DNA of 64,000 bases. It comes from Tetranychus cinnabarinus. Lineage: Eukaryota > Arthropoda > Arachnida > Trombidiformes > Tetranychidae. Location: assembly GCA_022266195.1 (NCBI GenBank), contig WHVY01000002.1, positions 14,337,001 through 14,401,000 of the forward strand, read 5' to 3'. Below the pieces are notes generated by a model. The model ran no database searches and had not been told where the DNA came from. It saw only the letters and a program-made list of their open reading frames with translations. The position numbers were made by a program, and so were the translations under genes. Shown one piece after another: positions 56,549 through 64,000 of the stretch (its first letter is position 1; the number at the start of each line of letters is the position of its first letter).

Positions 56549-58558
56549 ATGCTTTTAGGGGCCTTCATCTTTTGGACTATTATTTCAATGGCCTATGGAC
56601 TATTTAATTCATATGAACCATTTTTACGTCCTAAACCAGTTCCTTGTGGTGTACAGACTTGTCTCTACTTTACAAGTCATACCCACAACAAAAGTGGCTT
56701 TATCGTCAGTCATCTGTTTAATTTAAGTCCCAATGATAATGGCGAATCAATTATATTTTGGTTGGTTGAGTCAAAATTTTTGGCCTATCATGAAAATACT
56801 ATTTATTTCCTAAGCCAAGCTTCAACAGCAACTTCCCAGTTAACAATTGAACACAGTTTTGTTCCAACAATTGAACCAGATTACCGACTTGTAATACTTG
56901 GAAGTGATATTTTTCTCACTTATCGCTTCATTGATGGAAACAAACCAAGTCCATCATCGAACTCAATTGATCTGATTAGGCGTTACAAACTAGATATAAA
57001 CAATAAACAGCTTCAACATCTTGATTCAATATCATTTGCTGCAAATTTATTTTCAAAGCTGGACCGCTTTATCATTTCTTACGGAACAACCATTTCAAAT
57101 TACTCTTACATAGCCGGTGCTCGCACTCTTGATGGATCACATCAAATGTTTGTTGCTCGATTGTGTACAAAATTTTCCCTCAAATCATTCGTCGAAATTT
57201 GGATTTCCGACTCTTTCTTAAAGTCTACGGGTTTTGTACATTCATTAGTAATTGAACCTGATGATATAAAAAACAAAAGACTGTTGAGTGCTTATCTAGC
57301 CGAAGATAAACTGATTGTTTTACCGTTGGATTTTGTCAAGTTTAATGAAGCAAGGCGACAGTGTGTTTCAGGAACTGGACCTAGCTTAGAATCTACTTTA
57401 TCATCGACATTAATTTCTCCTGGTTGTTCTGCCAATTCTATGACAAATATCTCACATGATGCTTCCAATTTTGATTTCTGTAATGCCAATCTGTCAGTTG
57501 TCCCCAGTACAAAAGAAAGTCTTTCATTTTCTTACTGGTCATCAGACAGGCCAACAGGCCTGACTTTTGTTTATCTCACCTTTCCTGTTCACGCATACGT
57601 CGTAATCAAAGTGAATGCCGATTTTAGTGTTCAAAAATGTTTTCTTCAAACTGCGCCATTTTTTCCTGATGAATGGAACTGTGATTTTCTGGGAAATATT
57701 ATGCCTTATGCAAGTCCTTTAAATAAATCTTTCCCACCATTTCTTAATGCCAATGAAGGAACCATTGAAGTTTACTCATCCTACCCTAACTTCATGGTAT
57801 CTTATAAAATAATGAAGTGCGCCTATTTAACTAATTGTTTATCCTGTATTTTATTTGGTTATTATTTCCATTGTGGCTGGGCTGTTGCAGTTTTTGAATC
57901 AACATGTCAATCCAATGACAATTTTACCAATCCAGAGGAGTTTGATGCTCAAAATGTCGATAAATTTATAACCATTGAGAAATGCTTGAAACTAGTCTCG
58001 ATTTTTCCAGATCTTATCATTTTAAACACTCCAATTGTTCAATTCACGGTTTCAATAGATTTTTATGAAGATTTGGCAGACACAGCAGTCCTTAAAGGAT
58101 ACGAGTTTATCGTATTTGTTGCTGGTAATCCATGTGTTTCAACAACCAAATCTATTGTCACCCAGTCTCTTAAAAAATCATTCATTTTAACCTGTAATCT
58201 CGGCAAAAGAAGAAGAGGAACCTGGCCTGTAACCTTTTCGGTTGGATCCAATGAGAATATAAAATTTGCACCCAAATTCATTACTTCTAATGAATATCTC
58301 AATATTACCATTGATGGCGTTCCAAGTTCATCGTCACGTTCAAGTCGGGAAACAAGAAACTATTTAACTAATTTTGCTCAATTTTTTTTCGTCTTAATTG
58401 TTCTGTTTCTACTCTCACTGAGTTTTAAAAGCCGAGTCAAGATGCCCCATGGACCGAAGAAAGTAACGGAAAACAAATTGGATCATAAACGAACTGAACT
58501 CTCAACTGTCTTGATGGTGTCCACCAAAAAACCTTCAAAGAGGGCTTCAAACAGATAA
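56549..58558 (+). CDS. Plexin-like sema/PSI membrane protein without cytoplasmic domain
   Basis: 669 aa in a single open frame. The start MLLGAFIFWTIISMAYG would be a signal peptide; if TTTTAG at 56563 is a real acceptor, the true start is in an upstream exon. The first 400 residues look like a sema-type β-propeller (weak, by pattern: CGVQTCLYFTS, FVARLCTKFS-like strand, final strand before the PSI). Then a PSI-like module, KCAYLTNCLSCILFGYYFHCGWAVAVFESTC, given here only as C..C.SC…F.CGW…C (57816-57912), followed by an IPT-like β domain, one membrane helix (FFFVLIVLFLLSLSF, near residue 620) and a 40-residue basic tail. Plexins normally have a long RasGAP tail, which is missing here. Possibly a decoy or divergent plexin; lack of introns is odd for the family. 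Confidence 0.5.
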   Translation: MLLGAFIFWTIISMAYGLFNSYEPFLRPKPVPCGVQTCLYFTSHTHNKSGFIVSHLFNLSPNDNGESIIFWLVESKFLAYHENTIYFLSQASTATSQLTIEHSFVPTIEPDYRLVILGSDIFLTYRFIDGNKPSPSSNSIDLIRRYKLDINNKQLQHLDSISFAANLFSKLDRFIISYGTTISNYSYIAGARTLDGSHQMFVARLCTKFSLKSFVEIWISDSFLKSTGFVHSLVIEPDDIKNKRLLSAYLAEDKLIVLPLDFVKFNEARRQCVSGTGPSLESTLSSTLISPGCSANSMTNISHDASNFDFCNANLSVVPSTKESLSFSYWSSDRPTGLTFVYLTFPVHAYVVIKVNADFSVQKCFLQTAPFFPDEWNCDFLGNIMPYASPLNKSFPPFLNANEGTIEVYSSYPNFMVSYKIMKCAYLTNCLSCILFGYYFHCGWAVAVFESTCQSNDNFTNPEEFDAQNVDKFITIEKCLKLVSIFPDLIILNTPIVQFTVSIDFYEDLADTAVLKGYEFIVFVAGNPCVSTTKSIVTQSLKKSFILTCNLGKRRRGTWPVTFSVGSNENIKFAPKFITSNEYLNITIDGVPSSSSRSSRETRNYLTNFAQFFFVLIVLFLLSLSFKSRVKMPHGPKKVTENKLDHKRTELSTVLMVSTKKPSKRASNR

Positions 58559-61192
58559 TTCAACTCAGCTATCTATCATTGTTAAACAAATTGATCTGAT
58601 TCCAATTAAAAATGCCTTAAAATAATCAGCCTAAGGTTATACTCATAGTTCCTAGATACAATAAAGAAAGTGTTTCTTATATCAACCTCACCACAATAGT
58701 TTACATCTCATTTCCAAATAATCTTGACACATATTTTTCTGTACATTTGGCATCCTATCACATTTTTACCGCATCTTTCATCTTTACCTTCTTCTTCCTC
58801 ATAATTATCATCTTAAATAGTCAGTCTTCATTTAATTTAAGAAAAAAATTGACTGACAAAATTATCCAATCGCAAGTTGAATCTAAAAAATTTCAAGCTT
58901 AAAACTATGAACTAACCTTTCAATGTTGCTCGGTCAAGTGTCCACCAATTGCCATTTTTCACCTTTCAATGTGAAGGTACCAATAATCAAAACAATAAAC
59001 AATCAGCACTTTAATAACAACTTAATGGCGCCTCTGTATATTACATTTTGATGAGCACTTAAAATATCAAGGTCTAAACCCATTTGAATATATTTTCATT
59101 GAGTTTGTTTATATATTTTTTGTGTTTGAATTAATCAATTGTAATCACATTTATTATTTAGTAATTTTATTATCATTACTTCAATTGGCACTGACATTTC
59201 AAGGACTCTATTCAAGTTTAAGGTTAATTTAATTTACCCTTTTTATTGTCACAATCATCGCCAGTAACAACAAGAAGCATTCATGAATACAATTGTTGAC
59301 ACTTAAGAAACATTCAACAGAAATAACTGATTATCACACCTTCCAGGCATTAAATCATGAAATAATGTTGCGTTTTTCATCACCATGTTCAGGTTCATTA
59401 GTTATGTCCAATTGATCCAGCTGGAAAAGTGGTTAGCGTTTGCTTTCACCATTTGCGAGATTTGTATGTTGATTGGAATCTCAACAATCGGCCACAATTT
59501 AATTTGAATGATGTAACAAAACCAGTTTAGGCCATCATTTAAGTATCACTATGTAATTACAAGTTTAAGGTTTGGCTTGGTTCATCAAAAACCCGAAAGT
59601 CATCCTTAAATCAAACCTTTGACATAAGCTTTAGATAAGTTGAATCAGTCGACAATTGAATCCAATCATAACTCATTTATCAGTAAATTGTAATTGTGGT
59701 AACATTGAAAGGCTTAAGTTATTGAACGGTTTCAAGGTTAATATCAGCCTCATCAACATCAGCTTTAAATTTCAATTCAATCAACTTCTCAATAGATTAA
59801 TATCTGTATCTTCATCATTGTTAAGCTTACAAAGCATAACAAGTCTTGTTGTTTAATCTGGATAAATCTTGATTTCACTCTCATCTTTTTTTGATTATCA
59901 TCATCAGGTAAGATTTTATTATATCTATCAATACAGATTGTTATCGCCATTCAATAACAACTTTATCTTTCGACAATTATTCCATCATTTTGTGTTCCAT
60001 CTTTTTCCTTGATTCCTATCCAAATCTGATATCTAATGGGTTGATTAAAAGTTCAATGTGATACTGTTTGAAGTTAATTTCTAGAATCTATTAACCAATG
60101 GTTATTAAATTGGTGGTAACTCTGGTAAATCAATGTAACATTAATCAACTTTAGTTAACCGTAAATCGTGAGGGAAACAATGATGTAATTCAATCTTGTA
60201 TCCAATATCAAGTTTTTTACCATGTTTTCAATATACTCTGACACAATTCATGACTATTTGATCTCATTGATACGAGATTATCTTTTTATCGAGATCGGCT
60301 AATAATAATAATAAAGTGTTTGATTGAAGAAGAAAGGAGGAAAGAAAGAGAAGAGAAAAAGACAGGGATAAAAGACAGAGGTAAAGTGAGTGTATGTTTA
60401 AGAGAGTTGTGTGAGTTTGAGTGAGAAAGAAAGCTCTTTGGTATCTTTTCATGCTCATAACAAAAACTCATCTGTTGGTGTTACCAGTATTCCTATTGTA
60501 AAATTTAACTCCTTCTCTAGTTTGATTACATGTTTTAATTGTCAAATTGTGTGTCTCCTGTTTACTCTTGTTGTTAACCCATTAACAACCCTATTAAAGA
60601 CATCTTCAAGTGACTGGTTTATTAAAGCAAATTTTGTATTCCATTAGATAACGGTTGTCGCATTTTGTAAACAGTTCAATATACCATCATCGTTGTTTTT
60701 AAACATTAAATTGTTTCATCTTTTATTCTATTAATAGCTCAAATATTCTTTTTTATAACATTTGTGTTTCAATTTCAATCAATAATTTGATTCTATTCAT
60801 CCATTAATTTTTGTCAATCACCAACCTATCTAAAATTTGCTGTAAATGCCTATGAATTGATATTTTCTCTCTGAACTGTTTCTCCTTTCCTTTTTTTCTA
60901 TCTTTTCCCTTTATTTGACTTTCTCTCTCTCTCTGTAAGTTGTATGTATGCCTTTGATTAACGAGGTAAATCTTTAATAATATAACGTAATAGATATTTC
61001 TAATATACCAATAACTTAAGTCTCCTACTTACATTATCCTAAGCTTATTAACCAGCTAATTTAATCTCTTTTTCGCATCTTGTTTAACTTTGTCCAGCTA
61101 ATGTTTGTGTTGCTCTAAATCCTTTTCTCATCACACTGTGCCTCTACACCAACTTATCAGGATAAATATACTGTGCAATCACTCTCTCTGTG
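58559..61192. other. Long intergenic region
   Basis: 2.6 kb without a supported gene. Purine-rich 60325-60425, pyrimidine-rich 60885-60935, a short ATAATAATAATAA run at 60300. May hold 5' non-coding exons and the promoter of the phosphoesterase gene. Short open frames here are compositional. Confidence 0.55.
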
Positions 61193-64000
61193 ATGTCTTC
61201 TGTGTCGACTTCTGGACCTTGCAAAGTACGAATATTGCATTTCAATGACGTTTATAATGTCGAGCCTCGAACAACTGAACCTTGTGGGGGTGCCTCTCGA
61301 TTTAAAACTGCTATATTATCATTAGTAGACTCAAACACTATGGTTTTGTTCAGTGGTGATTGTGTTGCTCCTTCAATAAGTATGTTTTCATCTTACCAGC
61401 TGATTATTCGCCATTTGATTGTCATGTTATCCTAATCTTAAAATATTCTAATTTTCTTTTTATTTCTTTATTCTAATCTTTCAGTGAGTACCTTTACCAA
61501 GGGGGAACAAATGATACCTGTTTTAAACGAGTGTCGCGTTGATTGTGCTGTTCTTGGAAATCATGATTTCGGTGAGAATATGTCAAGAAAACGTCTTTAT
61601 TGGTGTGAGATCAAAAATTATTCGATGTATCCATTGATTGATGATGCATTGCAAGAGATTTCCTTGTCATTTTAGACGCCTACGTCTTTTTGAGCCTAAC
61701 AACGTTAATTTAACGCTATATCTAGTTTGCATTTATGTTAATCCTTAGTTTCAGCTGTTTTTTTACTTATTAGAGCTAAATTATTGGACTGAAGAGGAAT
61801 AGAAGTGATCTTCTTTCAAAATCAAATATAAGTTTTTTATCAATGCTGTCAAGCAGTTCATCTTACGAATGGTTAAATTTCTTCTATTGCTAAAAAGATA
61901 TCCAGACTGAAAAAAATTACATTTCAAGCTTTATTGTGGCCATTGAAACTCTTTCATGCAAAAGTCTTGGATCATCCATATTTTATAGTCATCTAGCGAA
62001 TATTTTCCTTTGTTTCTCTTTCTACAATCATAATTCTTTGAATATTCAGCCCTTCTCTTCAACCTTCTCAATGTTAATTTATATTTTGATTTTTGATAGC
62101 TCTGCCATGCGCTTATTTAAGTCCTTGTGCACTTCTTTTATTGTTGTCAAGGCCCTACGATGAAGTGTCAACAAATTGTCAGCTTCTTTCATTGTAAATC
62201 AATTCATGTTATTCTCTTCGATTACATTTCTTCAACTTCTCCTTTTCTTTCTCTACCATCTCACTTCTGATTATCTGATCTTTCACCACCACTCACCTGA
62301 TTAATGTTATTTTCTCTTAACTTATATCTTTTTTACATCAATTTTGCTCTCATGTAGATTTCGGTGTTGATAACTTAGAGGCCTTTATCAAAAGGACAAC
62401 CTTCCCATGGCTAATGAGTAATGTAACTGACGTTGAAACGGGAAAACCACTCGGAGGCGCACAAATTACACATATCATAGAAAAGGCTGGCAAAAAGGTA
62501 TACATTACGAGATTTGATTATCTCTTTTAATAATGCGATAAATTAATAGTTAGCTTTAGTTATCTAATTCAATAGGGTGATGTTGTTTATGTATTTTCCA
62601 CTGGTAAAAATGACAAATATCACTTTCCTTTGTCCTTATCATAACATCGATAAATCATCAATATCATTAATCTATCAACAAATCATTAAACCTTAGAAAT
62701 ACATTATTTTCCTTCACTCTATATCTACACGATTTCCGTTGAATCATTCAGATTTGTTAACATCAAGAGTTGGAGTAACAATTTTAGTATGAGAATAATA
62801 TCTTAACTTAAGCTAATTGCTGATTAGCTCAAATTAAACATCACCTTAAATTAACTGTTTTCACGTCTAGATGTCAGAAAAAATTTAACCTTCATCATTG
62901 CCTGGCGCATAATCATCACAGTGATACAATTAGGTAGCTTAGGTACAAAAAATATATGCTTATCCCATGGATAGAGCATCTTTCTGTGCTAGCATTTCTG
63001 TTAAGATATTCTTTGTTCCAAATTGACCTTGTATCCTATCAATGCTTTGCGTGTGTTGGAATGATAGACTTAATATCGCACTGTGAGACTATTTCCGTTG
63101 CTCATGCTTATGCTGACTATAACTAGCTATTCAATCTCATCAGATCTAATACTTCTGTCTTTCTATTTTATCTCCCTTTCTGCATTCGTCTATCTTTTTT
63201 CATCTTATATCTTCTTTCCTCGACTGATACTGTAATCCATTCTCGCTGTCAACATTATGATGGAAAAACTTTTAGGTTTTTCTTATCTATCCAAGACTCA
63301 AGGTTTAGTTATCAAAAAGGAGAACTTCATTCAAGTTCATCATCAAAAGAAAAATCTTTTTCTTCCAAACAACACAGGCATTTCAGATCGTGCTTTTTTG
63401 CTTCTTTTTCTGCTGTCTTAAAACTTCCATTCATCGTCTATTTGCTCTTTAGATGTATGCAATACAAAGATATCTTTTTGCATCCCTAACCAATTTAATT
63501 TATCATCTTATTGCTTCTTTTTTTTTCTTTATATTATTTAGTTTGGTCTTATTGGTCTTGTCGAGGAAGAATGGTTAGCAACTTTGTCTACTATTGATAG
63601 AGAAGATGTAATTTATGTTGATTATGTTTCAGAAGGACAAAAATTAGCAAAATACCTTAAAGAAGAGGTAATTATGATTCTCCTTTTTTTCTCGATTAAT
63701 TTGTTATCCTAATCTAAAGACTACATGATAAAATCTAATTATTATCTTTCTTTTTTGTTTTACAGGAAAAGGTAGACTATGTTATTGCTTTAACTCATAT
63801 GAGATTTCCAAATGATTCAAGATTAGCTGCCAATGTAAATGATATTGATATCATCTTAGGAGGCCATGATCATGTTTTCGATATAAGATCGGTAAACGAT
63901 AAATTAATTGTTAAAAGTGGAACTGATTTCCGTCAGTTTTCAAATATAGAATTAACCTTTTATGAAGATGGAAACCTTCCGGTTGGCATTGATATAAAGG
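61193..64000 (+). CDS. 5'-nucleotidase/UshA-type metallophosphoesterase (5' part)
   Basis: Exons 61193-61379, 61485-61571, 62358-62497, 63542-63667 and 63766 to beyond the window end. The start is the ATG at 61193 (MSSVSTSGPCKVRILHFNDVYNVEP). Metal-binding signature motifs of the calcineurin-like phosphoesterase fold appear in order: ILHFNDVYNV, LFSGDCVAPS, AVLGNHDFDFGVD, ALTHMRFPNDS, IILGGHDHVF. These are the five blocks that hold two metal ions in 5'-nucleotidases and UshA relatives. No signal peptide, unlike ecto-5'-nucleotidase, so probably a cytosolic enzyme acting on a nucleotide or sugar phosphate. The C-terminal substrate-binding domain lies past the window. Exon joins are all in frame; GNHDF|DFG is split by an intron. 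Confidence 0.9.

Noticed and set aside
60264..60471. Overlapping minus-strand Leu/Ser-rich ORFs
   Set aside because: They are the complement of a purine-rich tract; composition explains the open frames.

Overview
This is an AT-rich, intron-rich eukaryotic window. Introns are mostly 50-250 bp and genes lie on both strands. It is most likely from an arthropod, and I favour a chelicerate, probably an acariform mite. Grounds: a long LolA-like/PAN membrane protein of a type I associate with chelicerates, a ligand-binding-domain-only nuclear receptor of the kind expanded in spider mites, and a local burst of SLC46-type transporter copies. The species call is inference; no rRNA, tRNA or mitochondrial marker is present.

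Layout. 0.2-5.2 kb: a Helitron with an intact Rep/PIF1-helicase ORF, abutting an SLC46 fragment. 5.2-8.7 kb: broken SLC46 pieces and a copy of the first exon of the LolA/PAN gene. 8.8-10.6 kb: a phospholipid scramblase gene with two alternative-looking last exons. 11.8-14.5 kb: an intact SLC46-type transporter gene with a MITE in its first intron. 14.5-18.4 kb: debris (carboxylesterase fragment, mariner-type transposase fragment, spliced-looking remnants). 18.5-20.1 kb: a decayed gag/protease region of an LTR retroelement, with a palindrome-bearing ~70 bp tandem array at 20.9-21.8 kb. 23.1-27.3 kb: a complete young Copia element (241 bp LTRs, CTTTT target duplication, 1247-codon ORF). 27.5-31 kb: an SLC46 pseudogene and a contactin-like FN3 pseudogene. 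31.6-33.1 kb: a nuclear-receptor LBD-only gene. 33-36 kb: gene fragments. 36.2-41.6 kb: a 16-exon LolA-like/PAN type I membrane protein gene on the minus strand. 42-43.4 kb: a broken copy of the LBD gene and its flank. 43.7-44.3 kb: an apparently perfect 306 bp inverted repeat. 46.9-51 kb: two intact SLC46-type genes, tail to tail. 53.2-55.7 kb: a 12-exon DCAF8-like WD40 gene. 56.5-58.6 kb: a one-exon sema/PSI plexin-like membrane protein. 61.2 kb to the end: the 5' part of a 5'-nucleotidase/UshA-type metallophosphoesterase gene.

Reading. The first 53 kb behaves as a birth-and-death zone. Three intact SLC46-type transporters sit among at least six fragments of the same gene. Pieces of neighbouring genes (scramblase, LolA/PAN exon 1, nuclear-receptor LBD, a non-coding block seen three times) are copied and shuffled, and transposons fill the introns and junctions. 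From 53 kb on the region is ordinary, with a conserved DCAF8 gene and a phosphoesterase gene. I assembled exon models by hand from splice-site motifs and reading-frame continuity. For the transporters, scramblase, LolA/PAN, LBD and DCAF8 genes the summed exon lengths are divisible by three.
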